The notes below the pieces were generated by a model. It did not search any database. It worked only from the letters and a program-made list of their open reading frames with translations, and was not told the DNA's origin. DNA of 64,000 bases from Roseivirga sp. BDSF3-8. GTDB taxonomy: Bacteria > Bacteroidota > Bacteroidia > Cytophagales > Cyclobacteriaceae. A program made the translations under genes and the position numbers. Position 1 is the stretch's first letter, and each line of letters starts with the position of its first letter. Location of the stretch: assembly GCF_041449215.1 (NCBI RefSeq), contig NZ_JBGNFV010000001.1, forward strand, positions 1,587,001 to 1,651,000. The letters run 5' to 3'. Shown here piece after piece: positions 33,895 through 43,534 of the stretch.

Positions 33895-36450
33895 ATGAGA
33901 TTTTTTTACATAACAGTCTTTACTTTACTATTCTTTTTACAACCAATGTTCACCGGCGCGCAGGAAATAGACCTGTCGTATTACCTTCCGGATGATACTG
34001 AATATGATGAATCTATACCCACCCCAAAAGAGGTTTTGGGGTATGAAGTGGGCGAATGGCATGTACGGCATGACCAGCTCGTGCAATACATGTACCGATT
34101 GGCGGAGGCCTCTGACCGGGTAAGCATTATTGAATACGCTCGCTCGTATGAGAAAAGGCCGCTGGTGATGCTCGCCATTACATCCCCGGACAACCAAGGG
34201 AACCTGGAGCAGATGAGACAAACTCATATGAACTGGGTATCTCCGGGTGAATCATCGCCAGCGCTTGAAGATACGCCCCTGGTCCTGTGGATGGGCTACA
34301 GCGTGCACGGCAATGAGCCTTCGGGAAGCAATGCTTCTCTACTAGTGGCTTATCACCTTGCGGCCGGCAACAGCTCTTTTATAGACAATTTACTGTCTGA
34401 AAGTGTGGTATTGATAGATCCGAGCATCAACCCTGATGGTCTGAACCGATTTGCAAGCTGGGCCAATACGCACAAAACGTATGCAGGGGTTACCGACCCT
34501 CAAAGCCGGGAATTCAACGAAATGTGGCCAAGGGGCCGTACCAATCACTACTTTTTTGACCTGAACAGAGACTGGCTGCCTGTACAGCACCCTGAAAGCC
34601 AGGGACGTATCCGGCTGTTCCATGAATGGAAGCCAAATGTGCTGACGGATTTTCATGAGATGGGAAGCAACTCTACCTATTTCTTTCAGCCGGGTATTCC
34701 GTCACGAACTCACCCGCGTACACCAAATAAAAACCAGGAACTTACAGGAAAGCTCGCTGAGTATCATGCTGAAGCACTTGACAGCATCGGCAGTTTTTAC
34801 TATTCAAAGGAAAGTTTTGATGACTTTTACTATGGTAAGGGCAGTACTTACCCGGATGTGAACGGCGGTGTGGGTATTCTCTTCGAGCAGGCCTCCAGCA
34901 GAGGGCATGCTCAGGAAAATGACTTCGGGATTATCACATTCCCCTTTACTATCCGTAACCAATTCAACACGTCACTATCTACTCTCAGGGGTTCGCTTGC
35001 CATGAAGGATGAGCTGCTTTCTTATCAGCAGTCATTCTATAAAGATGCCCTGCAAGAGGGTAAACGTGCTGGCGGATATTATGTATTTGGAAGTGATAAT
35101 GATGAAGCGAAAGCCTACCATCTGGCAGACATTCTCAGACAGCACAAGATAGATATCTACCGCCCTGCTTCCAGGGTATCCGCCAATGGCAATGACTTTG
35201 ATCCGGATGATAGCTATGTGGTACCCATGTCTCAGCCTCAATACAAGCTTATCCGTGCGATATTTGAGAAGCGCACAAGCTTTACCGATAGCCTTTTTTA
35301 TGACGTTTCAGCCTGGACGTTCCCGCTGGCTTTTAACCTGCCGTATGCAGAAGTAAGCCAGGTGTCTCTCGGGGAAAAGATCGAAGAGCTGAACTTTCCT
35401 GAGGGCGAGATAATAGGTGATGCGGATGATGCTTACAGCTATCTTTTTGAGTGGGACGGGTACTATGCACCAAGAGCGGCATACCGGCTTATGGAGGAGG
35501 GACTGCGCCTGCGTGTGGCTACCAGCCCGGTAACATTACCTTCAGGCAAAACTCTCGACAGAGGTACTATCTTAGTAGGGTTGGGTACTCAGGAGATGGG
35601 TAAGGAAGAGGTGAAAGGCCTGGTGGAGAAAATTGCCCGGGAAGACGGGATTGATGTGTACGCGGTATCCACGGGGCTGACCGGAGGGGTGAACCTGGGT
35701 AGCCCCTCATTTGAGACCTTGACGCAGCCTAAGGCAGCGGTACTGGTAGAAGGTGGATTTAGCAGCTACGAGGCCGGGGAGATATGGCACTTGCTGGATC
35801 AGCGCATGGATATTCCGGTAAGTCTGCTGTCAGCGGATAACATTGGCCGGATGGATCTGAGCAGGTACAATACGATCATTATGCCGGATATGTACTATGG
35901 TGGTTCAGAGTCGCTGAAAAACCAGCTTGCTGCATGGGTTCGTAACGGCGGCACCCTGGTAGCTATTAAAGGCTCTGCCAGGTGGCTGAGCCAGGGCGAC
36001 TTGCTGGATATATCATATAAAGAAGGTGAGCCTGCAGACTCTAACGAGGCGGTCACGTACGCGGATATGTCAAATAAAATGGGGGCACAGGTAATCGGAG
36101 GAGCCATATTTGAAGGAGAAATTGACCTCACACACCCCATAGGATATGGCTATAACCGATCACGTATATCGCTGTTCCGGGACCATACTGATTTTATGCT
36201 TAAAGGGGACAATCCTTATGCCACTCCTATTATGTACACCGCTAACCCTTTGGCCAGTGGCTACATCAGCGAGGAAAACGAGGAGATGCTCAAAAACACG
36301 GCTGCACTCATTGTGAAAAATGCGGGAAGGGGTAAGATCATAGCCTTTGCTGACAACCCAAACTTCCGGGCGTTTTGGTACGGAACCAATAAGCTGTTTA
36401 TGAACAGTCTTTTCTTCGGGCCCGTAATCAACAGAAGATCATCCAGATAG
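33895..36450 (+). CDS. M14-family zinc carboxypeptidase, large secreted form
   Basis: An 851-residue exported metallopeptidase starting at the ATG at 33895 (MRFFYITV), which gives a clean signal peptide ending near GAQE. An upstream TTG is less likely. The zinc-binding motif is VHGNEPSG with the His and Glu (about 138-141); DLNRDWL, with TDFHEMGS providing the third ligand, is near 225-255. The Glu general base is in FEQASSRG near 337. The C-terminal half (about 430-851) includes a GATase-like fold (ILVGLGTQEMGKE, PKAAVLVEGGFSSYEAGEIW), a known extension in large Bacteroidota members. It probably trims peptides in the periplasm or outside. It is a single gene with a strong terminator. Confidence 0.92.
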   Translation: MRFFYITVFTLLFFLQPMFTGAQEIDLSYYLPDDTEYDESIPTPKEVLGYEVGEWHVRHDQLVQYMYRLAEASDRVSIIEYARSYEKRPLVMLAITSPDNQGNLEQMRQTHMNWVSPGESSPALEDTPLVLWMGYSVHGNEPSGSNASLLVAYHLAAGNSSFIDNLLSESVVLIDPSINPDGLNRFASWANTHKTYAGVTDPQSREFNEMWPRGRTNHYFFDLNRDWLPVQHPESQGRIRLFHEWKPNVLTDFHEMGSNSTYFFQPGIPSRTHPRTPNKNQELTGKLAEYHAEALDSIGSFYYSKESFDDFYYGKGSTYPDVNGGVGILFEQASSRGHAQENDFGIITFPFTIRNQFNTSLSTLRGSLAMKDELLSYQQSFYKDALQEGKRAGGYYVFGSDNDEAKAYHLADILRQHKIDIYRPASRVSANGNDFDPDDSYVVPMSQPQYKLIRAIFEKRTSFTDSLFYDVSAWTFPLAFNLPYAEVSQVSLGEKIEELNFPEGEIIGDADDAYSYLFEWDGYYAPRAAYRLMEEGLRLRVATSPVTLPSGKTLDRGTILVGLGTQEMGKEEVKGLVEKIAREDGIDVYAVSTGLTGGVNLGSPSFETLTQPKAAVLVEGGFSSYEAGEIWHLLDQRMDIPVSLLSADNIGRMDLSRYNTIIMPDMYYGGSESLKNQLAAWVRNGGTLVAIKGSARWLSQGDLLDISYKEGEPADSNEAVTYADMSNKMGAQVIGGAIFEGEIDLTHPIGYGYNRSRISLFRDHTDFMLKGDNPYATPIMYTANPLASGYISEENEEMLKNTAALIVKNAGRGKIIAFADNPNFRAFWYGTNKLFMNSLFFGPVINRRSSR

Positions 36451-36471
36451 CCTAAAAATTGGCTTTTATGC

Positions 36472-36510
36472 ATGCGGCATGTAATTAGTTTATTGCATGC
36501 CGCATTTTTT
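36472..36510 (+). terminator. intrinsic terminator after the M14 peptidase gene
   Basis: Ten-base stem ATGCGGCATG / CATGCCGCAT with a 14-base loop and a T-run at 36505-36510. Confidence 0.92.
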
Positions 36511-36727
36511 ATAACACCAGCCCAATTCATTTCGTTGTAATAGGGGACTTCAGATGAAGTACACTATCTATTAAATTTTTTTACCTATCTCAACCTCCAA
36601 TTCATACACCCGCTTTCTGAAGAAGACGCTCAAGGTAACAGGGATCGTTATCGGTAGCCTTTTACTGTTATTAGTTCTCATAATAGGCGCTCTTCAGTTT
36701 CCCGCTATTCAAACCAAGGTCACGAGC

Positions 36728-39700
36728 ATGGTGGCAGATAAGTTAAGTAAGCAATGGGGAACGGAGGTTTCCGTGGGCAGGGTGAACCTGCAGTTCTTTG
36801 AGCAGGTGAATGTAGAAGAGGTTTACATAGAAGATAATAAAGCGGATACGCTACTGTATGCAGGCTCACTAACGGTAGACATAGGCCTTTTCAACCTATT
36901 TCAGCGAAAAATCATGATTGATGAGGTTTCACTGGAGGATATAGTTGCCAAAATTAAGCGTCCGGCTGACGGGCCCTGGAACTATCAGTTCATTCTGGAC
37001 TCACTGAACAGCCAGCCTTCAGATACTACCAAACAATCCAAACCATGGGACTTTGACCTGAATCAGGCCAATCTGAGGAACATTCGCTTCCTGATGGATG
37101 ATGATTCGGCAGACACTTACATTTATACCTCTCTGAGTTCTTTGGAAGGGGACCTCAAAACCCTGGGAATAGAGTCTGGCGTGGTAGAGGCAGAATACCT
37201 GAGAGTGGATGGCCTTTCATATCGTATGACTTTGCCTCTGTCTGAACCTTCACCGGATACCACTACGGTGGCAGAGGCGGACGCTATCGCTGATACATCA
37301 GTTCTGATACCGGGGCTTAGTTACCTGGCAGATGAATTAAGTATCACTAACAGTTCATTTTACTTTCGTCAGGGGCCGGAACGCGCCTCTACAGGGGAGA
37401 TGGATTTCACTTACCTGGACCTGCAGGACATTACCATAAAACTGCAGGACATTAAAGTAGCCGGGGATACTGTAGCGGGTGAGGCCACTAAAATAGCGGC
37501 CTACGAAGCCCATTCGGATTTCAGGCTTTCGGATGCGGCATTTACCCTGAACATGCGCTACCCATCACTTGAAGGCACTATCAGTCAGCTTAAAACTGCC
37601 CGAAGCCATATGGCCGGTACGATAGAGGTAGGGCTCACCGATATGTTGGATCCTGATGCTTTAATGCAGAAGAGCCGTGCGGAAATAGATTGGCAGTCGA
37701 GCCATTTTGACCTGGAAGAACTTTCAGTATTCCTGCCCATGCTTGACACTATGCCGGCGCTTCGCAGCAGGGATCTTGATATTTCCGGCCAGGTGGTGTA
37801 CAATGAAGGAACAGCCACTATCCAGGATTTATCCCTGGCGCTTGGCAATGCACTGGACATGCGGTTAAATGGGAGAGCCAGCCAGGTAACGGATATGGAT
37901 AATCTGCGCTACTCGCTGGACTTACATCATCTTTCTGTCAGCTCGGCTTTCCTGCGTAACTATATGCAGGCTGACTCACTGCCACCAGCCTTAATGCAGA
38001 ATCAGCGACTGCGGCTGAATGCTTCCGCAAAGGGCTCCCTGAAACGCTCTGATATAAAAGCCGTGCTGAGAAGCACCACAGGTAAGCTGAGTGCAGATGT
38101 GGTGTTCCGTATGCCATCAGAGGGTAGCTTTAGTGTAGACGGACTTGTAAATGCTGATGAATTTAACCTCAGGCCTATCCTGGGAGACAGCAGTGGTTTC
38201 GGACAGACAACCCTGGCGGCAGAGATAGCATTAAGGAGCACGCCTACCAGCCTGACTATTGACACGGCAAATGTGCAGGTAGCTTACCTGGACTTTAACG
38301 ACTATGCCTATAAGGACCTGACAGTAGCTGCCAGCCTGGAGGATTCTATTGCTAACTTCCGTGCAGAGTACACGGACAGCATGCTGATATTTGACCTGAA
38401 TGGATGGGCGAACCTGGCAAAAAACAATGAGCAGTACCGCCTGCAGGGTAAAGTGGAAGAGGCTAATCTTTTTCGTCTAAACCTGAGCCCGGACAGTATT
38501 ATTCTGAAGTCATCTATTGACATGGATTTCCGTGGTAGTATCCCTGATGAGATGACGGGCCAATTTGTGCTTGATAACACGGAGATAGTTAAGGGTGCGA
38601 GGCGATATGACCTTGACACGCTCCGCCTGTTTGCAGAAAATACAGACAGCGGGCGACTTATCGGGATGCGATCGGACTTTGTGGACATGGATCTTTACGG
38701 TGATTATAAAATCAGCCGTATGGCAGAAGCATTTGCAGATAATTTACATTACTATCTTTCTAATTACCCCAGTGATACGTCTAAAGTGCTGCCCAACCAG
38801 CAGTTTGTCCTGGACTTGCACATAAAGGAGGAACCTGTACTGGCAAAGGTTTTCCTTCCGGAACTGGAGATTCCTGAGCCACTGGATTTCAGGTTTGAGT
38901 TCAGAATGGATGAGCGCATGATAGACTTACAACTGGACGCCCCGAGGGTCTATTTTGCACAGGATTCTATCTATAACCTGAGAGTATACAGTACGACTAA
39001 TAATAAGGAGATCGACTTTAGCATTGCAGCAGAGATGTTGAATGTAGCCGGTCTGAAAATTCCTAATATGGCCACTACGGGTAAGATAAGGCGAGATGAG
39101 CTTGACTTTACGCTGGCTTTGGCTGACGAGGAAAGCCCTAACCGCCTGCGGCTTAATTCGGAGCTATTTATAGCTGGAGATACGGTACGGGTGGATATTC
39201 AAAGCAGTTCGGTTTTTCTAAATAATGAAAGATGGAACATTTCTCAGGAGGCCTACGTGGAGTATCATCCTGAGTATCTTCTGGTAGATGACTTCTTACT
39301 GGCAAAGGGCGATCAAAGCCTGAGAATATTCACTGAAGGTGGTGGCACGGATCCCTTGCTGGTAGCAGAGATTAATGAATTAGGTGTTGGCCAATTCCTC
39401 AACCTGTTTGACCTGGGTGAATATGGCATCGAGGGTAAGTTGAATGGCCATGCCGAAATAGTAGACCCCATGGAAATGAAATCTGCAGAAGCTAACCTTT
39501 CGGTTGACAGTCTGCAAATGGACAATCAACCTGCGGGTCGCCTGCTTTTAACTGCCTCTACACGTTCACCTCAACATATCGAAACAAAAGTTGAGCTGGT
39601 GGAATCTCAAAATGAATTCCTTCTTGCGGGGGTATATAATGCGGCGGATTCTCTGAATGCATTGGACTTCGACCTTACCATGAATTTCGAGGACATCAGC

Positions 39701-41449
39701 CAGTGGTCTGTGTTTGCTAATGAGATGGTAAAAGAGGTGAATGGTGGGGTGGCCGCAGAACTTGACATACAGGGCACACCGCTAACGCCTCAGATAACAG
39801 GTTTTTTACAACTAAAAAACAACCTGAGTTTCAGGCCTGTGATGTTGGGTGAATCCTATACGATAAGGGACCAAAAAATAGATCTAACGAATACCAGTAT
39901 AAACCTGAATCAGATAAAGATTGAGGATGAAAATGGTGAAATAGCCACTCTTTCAGGCAGTATTTCTCATGAGAACTTCACCAATTTTACCCTTGACAAT
40001 AAGATGACGGCCCAGTCCTTTACTTTTATTGACAAAATAGAGGATGATGAGGCGCTGTTTTATGGTGAGCTACTTGCTAATGCCGATGTTTCCATTACAG
40101 GTCCGCTGGATAACCTGGTGGTAGACGGTGATTTTACTTCATTGTCCGAGACAAACTTTACATTCAATCTTCCACAGGACCCGGCTACGATCCTTAAGCC
40201 GGACTGGGTGACCTATATTAACTCTAACGCCTTTATCGCTGAGGATACGCTGGCTCAGGAAGGACAGAACGCGGCTGATTATAATAAAGTTGATATAAGC
40301 GGTGTGCGCATAACAAGCCGGATAGAGCTGAGTGAGGGTACGCAGGTAAATATCGTTATAGATCCTCAGAACAATGATGTGATACGTGCTGTGGGGGAAG
40401 GCGAGTTCATTTTTGGCATGGATGAAGATGGTCAGATGCAACTGCAGGGTACGCTGGTTCTTTCTTCCGGCGCTTATACTCTTAACTTCGGTGGGCTGAT
40501 AAAGCGTGAATTCAGTATAAGGGAAGGTAGCTCGATTACCTGGTCGGGTGATCCACTTAAAGCCCAAATGAACCTTACGGCGGAATACACGACTATGGCC
40601 AGCCGTTCGGCGTTAATAAATACACAGGTGGATGGCCCTGCCGGCACTCAGGCCCAGGCAGCCAGTGCAGAAATGCCTGTGGATGTGGTACTGGGAATCA
40701 GAGGATCGCTATTGGAGCCAGACCTGACCTTTGACATTGAGGTACCTGAGGAAGAGTCGGGTATGATAGGCAACCAGGTGGTACAAAAGCTGGAATCGAT
40801 CAGGCAAAACGAATCGGAGTTATACCGTCAGATATTCGGATTGGTGGTATTAGGGCGCTTCCTTCCTGAAGAGGGCTTTGGGGAAAGTGATAGTAACTTC
40901 GCAAATACGGTAAATGCACGGATCAATGCCAGTGTAAGTGCTTTGCTTACGGCACAGCTAAACAGGCTGGGAACAGATTTTTTGGGGGGTGTAGAGTTTG
41001 ATGTCGATGTAACTTCCAGTCCTTATGCCACAAGTACGGCGGTGGATAACCGGGTAGTAGACCTTAGCCTGAGCCGCAACCTGTTTAATGAACGAATGAC
41101 TGTTTCTGTAGGTGGAACAAGTGACATAGGAGGTAATGCAGCCGCTAATTCCAATGCCGCCTTCCTGGGTAGCTTCACTGTTTATTATCGGTTGGATAAG
41201 GACGGAAACCTGACACTCAAGCTGTACCAGGACAATGACTTAGACATATTTACACAGCAGGTTCAGCAAATATCAGGAGCCTCTTTACTTTACATCAGGC
41301 GTTTTGACACCATCAGTAATTTTTTCAGCGGAGACGAGGATGATAAAAAGAAGGATAAGAAAGAAGAAGATGGAAAAGATGATGAGGCCATTCAAAATAC
41401 TGAAACGAGAAGACGCCAAAAATCCCCTGTGGGGTTACGTAAGCAATAA
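36728..41449 (+). CDS. tamB: TamB-family translocation/assembly module protein (start uncertain)
   Basis: At least 1573 residues of AsmA/TamB-like protein, thought to bridge inner and outer membranes and aid lipid transport or outer membrane protein assembly. The body is a long repeated beta-groove, and the C-terminal TamB (DUF490) domain is at about 1150-1520 (LQGTLVLSSGAYTLNFGGL, IKREFSIREGSSITWSGDP). An acidic and lysine-rich tail follows. The first ATG is 36728, but the same frame is open back to 36575 and codes KVTGIVIGSLLLLLVLIIGA, a typical TamB membrane anchor. No ATG, GTG or TTG lies in that stretch, so the true start is either non-canonical (ATT 36575) or hidden by a sequence error. 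I report the first ATG. Confidence 0.88.
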   Translation: MVADKLSKQWGTEVSVGRVNLQFFEQVNVEEVYIEDNKADTLLYAGSLTVDIGLFNLFQRKIMIDEVSLEDIVAKIKRPADGPWNYQFILDSLNSQPSDTTKQSKPWDFDLNQANLRNIRFLMDDDSADTYIYTSLSSLEGDLKTLGIESGVVEAEYLRVDGLSYRMTLPLSEPSPDTTTVAEADAIADTSVLIPGLSYLADELSITNSSFYFRQGPERASTGEMDFTYLDLQDITIKLQDIKVAGDTVAGEATKIAAYEAHSDFRLSDAAFTLNMRYPSLEGTISQLKTARSHMAGTIEVGLTDMLDPDALMQKSRAEIDWQSSHFDLEELSVFLPMLDTMPALRSRDLDISGQVVYNEGTATIQDLSLALGNALDMRLNGRASQVTDMDNLRYSLDLHHLSVSSAFLRNYMQADSLPPALMQNQRLRLNASAKGSLKRSDIKAVLRSTTGKLSADVVFRMPSEGSFSVDGLVNADEFNLRPILGDSSGFGQTTLAAEIALRSTPTSLTIDTANVQVAYLDFNDYAYKDLTVAASLEDSIANFRAEYTDSMLIFDLNGWANLAKNNEQYRLQGKVEEANLFRLNLSPDSIILKSSIDMDFRGSIPDEMTGQFVLDNTEIVKGARRYDLDTLRLFAENTDSGRLIGMRSDFVDMDLYGDYKISRMAEAFADNLHYYLSNYPSDTSKVLPNQQFVLDLHIKEEPVLAKVFLPELEIPEPLDFRFEFRMDERMIDLQLDAPRVYFAQDSIYNLRVYSTTNNKEIDFSIAAEMLNVAGLKIPNMATTGKIRRDELDFTLALADEESPNRLRLNSELFIAGDTVRVDIQSSSVFLNNERWNISQEAYVEYHPEYLLVDDFLLAKGDQSLRIFTEGGGTDPLLVAEINELGVGQFLNLFDLGEYGIEGKLNGHAEIVDPMEMKSAEANLSVDSLQMDNQPAGRLLLTASTRSPQHIETKVELVESQNEFLLAGVYNAADSLNALDFDLTMNFEDISQWSVFANEMVKEVNGGVAAELDIQGTPLTPQITGFLQLKNNLSFRPVMLGESYTIRDQKIDLTNTSINLNQIKIEDENGEIATLSGSISHENFTNFTLDNKMTAQSFTFIDKIEDDEALFYGELLANADVSITGPLDNLVVDGDFTSLSETNFTFNLPQDPATILKPDWVTYINSNAFIAEDTLAQEGQNAADYNKVDISGVRITSRIELSEGTQVNIVIDPQNNDVIRAVGEGEFIFGMDEDGQMQLQGTLVLSSGAYTLNFGGLIKREFSIREGSSITWSGDPLKAQMNLTAEYTTMASRSALINTQVDGPAGTQAQAASAEMPVDVVLGIRGSLLEPDLTFDIEVPEEESGMIGNQVVQKLESIRQNESELYRQIFGLVVLGRFLPEEGFGESDSNFANTVNARINASVSALLTAQLNRLGTDFLGGVEFDVDVTSSPYATSTAVDNRVVDLSLSRNLFNERMTVSVGGTSDIGGNAAANSNAAFLGSFTVYYRLDKDGNLTLKLYQDNDLDIFTQQVQQISGASLLYIRRFDTISNFFSGDEDDKKKDKKEEDGKDDEAIQNTETRRRQKSPVGLRKQ

Positions 41450-41535
41450 GTAAAATTTGGCAGTCTATATATTTAATCTAATATGTATATTTACGACGGA
41501 ATTATATTCTGAATTCCTTGAACCGTCTTGATTAA

Positions 41536-42045
41536 ATGGAGAGAAAGTTTTTCCCACTTGATAAGAATTACATCCTGCGCGATGCACAAAGGCAGCAAAA
41601 ACAGCACTTGCTGGCTAAAACTGTTGGGTTAGTGCGTCAGCGGTATTTCGACTATTATAACCCCCTGGGGCTGATAGATGATACTGTGATGCGTATTAAG
41701 GCTTATGAAGTGGAAGGAGCTAACTTGTCTTTCCTGGATGAGTTTTATGAGACTCTTTCAGGCATATACCGGTACCAGTTCGGATCTAATCAGCTGGAGT
41801 TATTATTTGACGGTGCCTCACATCAGCAAAAATATGAAACGGACTGGGAGCAGGGCTATACTGCCTGGCTGGAGGAGTTTTGTATGAAAAAGTCTTTTCT
41901 GACGGCCGTGTTCGAAGCTACTGTCTTTGCCCCTGAGGACAATGCCATGCATATGGTAGGGCGCCGCCTGAAGGTTTTCCTGAAGCAGTATTTTGACATT
42001 AATGTGTGTCACAGAAAAGGCTTTCCTGTGTTGAAATCAGCTTAG
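41536..42045 (+). CDS. hypothetical protein, 169 residues
   Basis: I do not recognise this protein. It is soluble and mostly helical, rich in aromatic residues: an N-terminal stretch with ILRDAQRQQKQHLLAKTV, then a tyrosine-rich segment YFDYYNPLGLIDD and a C-terminal MVGRRLKVFLKQYFDINVC. No metal motif, signal peptide or known domain is visible. It follows tamB by 86 bases and ends with a TAG that interlocks with the stop of the convergent acyP gene. An AT-rich gap before the ATG may carry its own promoter. Coding status is supported by length and by the compact arrangement. Confidence 0.7.
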   Translation: MERKFFPLDKNYILRDAQRQQKQHLLAKTVGLVRQRYFDYYNPLGLIDDTVMRIKAYEVEGANLSFLDEFYETLSGIYRYQFGSNQLELLFDGASHQQKYETDWEQGYTAWLEEFCMKKSFLTAVFEATVFAPEDNAMHMVGRRLKVFLKQYFDINVCHRKGFPVLKSA

Positions 42046-42320
42046 TGTCTGATCTCAAAGTTTTCGTAGCCTTCCCATTCGCTTTCATTCGCTTTTACCT
42101 GCAGTACTTCTGCATTGTCAGGACCCTGTTTTGCCCACTCTACCAGTGATTCCAGCTTATCATGGTCGCCTTCGGCTTCAATTTGTACCGAGCCATTCTC
42201 CAGGTTTTTAACCCACCCTTTTATGCCCAGCTCGCGGGCCTTCTCAAGGGTACTTTTTCTATAAAATACTCCCTGGACTCTTCCGGTGATATAAATACTT
42301 AAATGCTTTCCTTCTGTCAT
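42042..42320 (-). CDS. acyP: acylphosphatase
   Basis: A 92-residue enzyme hydrolysing carboxyl-phosphate bonds. The catalytic Arg is in GRVQGVFYRKST (about 12-23) and the catalytic Asn in KGWVKNLENGSVQIEAEG (about 35-52). The size is right for the family. The ATG overlaps the stop of deoC by 4 bases (ATGA), so the two are coupled in the order deoC-acyP. The gene is convergent with the hypothetical gene, their stop codons overlapping. Confidence 0.96.
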   Translation of the reverse strand: MTEGKHLSIYITGRVQGVFYRKSTLEKARELGIKGWVKNLENGSVQIEAEGDHDKLESLVEWAKQGPDNAEVLQVKANESEWEGYENFEIRH

Positions 42321-42979
42321 TTTTCTTCCATAGCTTGTTTAACGATGGCTATTCCGGATGATGTCCCAATCCGGTCTGCTCCCGCCTGGACCATGAGTCT
42401 TGCCATTTCCAGGTCTTTGATACCTCCCGATGCCTTTATCCCGACATTAGACGGAAGAGCCTCACGCATGAGTTTAATATGTTCCACTTTGGCACCTTCT
42501 CCGGCAAAGCCTGTGCTGGTCTTAACAAAATCGACTCCCGCATCACTGCAGAGTTTACAGGCAGTGACGATTTCATCATCCGACAGGTAGGCTGTCTCTA
42601 TGATTACTTTCAGTTGACGGAAATGTTCATGACAAAGGCTTGCACATTTAGCCAACTCGATCTTTACCCAAGGAAGTCCCGCTTTAAAGGCACTGATATT
42701 CATAACCAGGTCTACCTCATCCACACCGGTATTTATGGCTTGCCGGATCTCTTCCATCTTGGTTTCTGTCATGTGGTATCCAAGGGGGAAGCCAACTACA
42801 GTAGCCAGTTGAGCTTCTGACTTACCCAGCTCTCTCTTGGCCTTTTTTACCCAGAAAGGTGGTATACATAAGCCTTTGAAGTTGTATTCAATGGTTTCTC
42901 TTACCAGCCTGTCTATATCTTTATCGGTAATAACAGCTCTGAGATCGGTGTGCTCCAGATAATGTTGAATATCTCTCAT
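42317..42979 (-). CDS. deoC: deoxyribose-phosphate aldolase
   Basis: A 220-residue TIM-barrel class I aldolase converting 2-deoxyribose 5-phosphate to glyceraldehyde 3-phosphate and acetaldehyde in deoxynucleoside salvage. The Schiff-base lysine is in FVKTSTGFAGEGA near residue 151, the second lysine in GIKASGGIKD near 180, and the conserved Asp in EVDLVMNISAF near 90. It precedes acyP with a 4-base overlap. No other nucleoside salvage gene is adjacent. Confidence 0.97.
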   Translation of the reverse strand: MRDIQHYLEHTDLRAVITDKDIDRLVRETIEYNFKGLCIPPFWVKKAKRELGKSEAQLATVVGFPLGYHMTETKMEEIRQAINTGVDEVDLVMNISAFKAGLPWVKIELAKCASLCHEHFRQLKVIIETAYLSDDEIVTACKLCSDAGVDFVKTSTGFAGEGAKVEHIKLMREALPSNVGIKASGGIKDLEMARLMVQAGADRIGTSSGIAIVKQAMEEK

Positions 42980-43010
42980 GCGGGGCTTTTTAGTTCTTTG
43001 CGTGAAACAT

Positions 43011-43041
43011 AAAAAAATAACCGCTTTGATGTAAAGCGGTT
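43011..43041 (-). terminator. intrinsic terminator after the lysine-rich lipoprotein gene
   Basis: Nine-base stem AACCGCTTT / AAAGCGGTT with a 5-base loop, followed on the minus strand by a TTTTTTT run, 7 bases beyond the stop codon. Confidence 0.9.
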
Positions 43042-43048
43042 TGATCTT

Positions 43049-43435
43049 TTAGTGAACGATTTCACAAACTTTGCAAAACTTCCTTTTGCCTGGTTTTCGT
43101 TTCTTTGGTGGCTTCTTATGACCAAAATACATGGGATCAGAGTATTGTGGGTCCTCAGCCATTTTGGCCTGTTTCTTATACTTTTTAGCCAGTGCCTTTT
43201 GCCGTTTTTTCAGCTCTTTTTGATGCTTTTTATAATACTTGGCATCGTATTTTGCTCCGGAAGGCTTAGGGGTGCCCCAAAACCCACGTTTCTCCTCGCC
43301 GGGGGTCTGGGAGTTAGGCGTACTCTGTATTTCGAAACCGTCTTTGCTACCAAATGTAGAGAAGGAACTGGTAGACTTAGAGCAGGCAGTAGATAATAGC
43401 AGCAAAAAGACTACTACAAGGTTGATCATCTTCAT
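43049..43435 (-). CDS. small lysine-rich lipoprotein with C-terminal CxxC
   Basis: A 128-residue protein. The ATG at 43435 is preferred over 43441 because it gives a compact lipoprotein signal (MKMINLVVVFLLLLSTACS, Cys near 17). After a serine-rich segment the protein is strongly basic, with more than a quarter of residues being Lys, for example QKALAKKYKKQAK. It ends in a KKRKPGKRKFCKVCEIVH tail. The terminal CKVC pair could bind a metal or form a disulfide. I know no function. It is a single gene with its own terminator, between deoC and the TPR gene. Confidence 0.68.
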   Translation of the reverse strand: MKMINLVVVFLLLLSTACSKSTSSFSTFGSKDGFEIQSTPNSQTPGEEKRGFWGTPKPSGAKYDAKYYKKHQKELKKRQKALAKKYKKQAKMAEDPQYSDPMYFGHKKPPKKRKPGKRKFCKVCEIVH

Positions 43436-43534
43436 ACACACACAAAATTACATTCGGGATTCTGAAGTATAACAGAGCTGCCGGAAAATAATTGCATCAA
43501 AAGGAGAAAAATATAACAAAACTAACCCTCACTA

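Noticed and set aside
41341-41449. Low-complexity lysine/aspartate-rich stretch at the end of tamB
   Set aside because: It is in frame with the TamB gene and is a normal charged tail, not a separate element.
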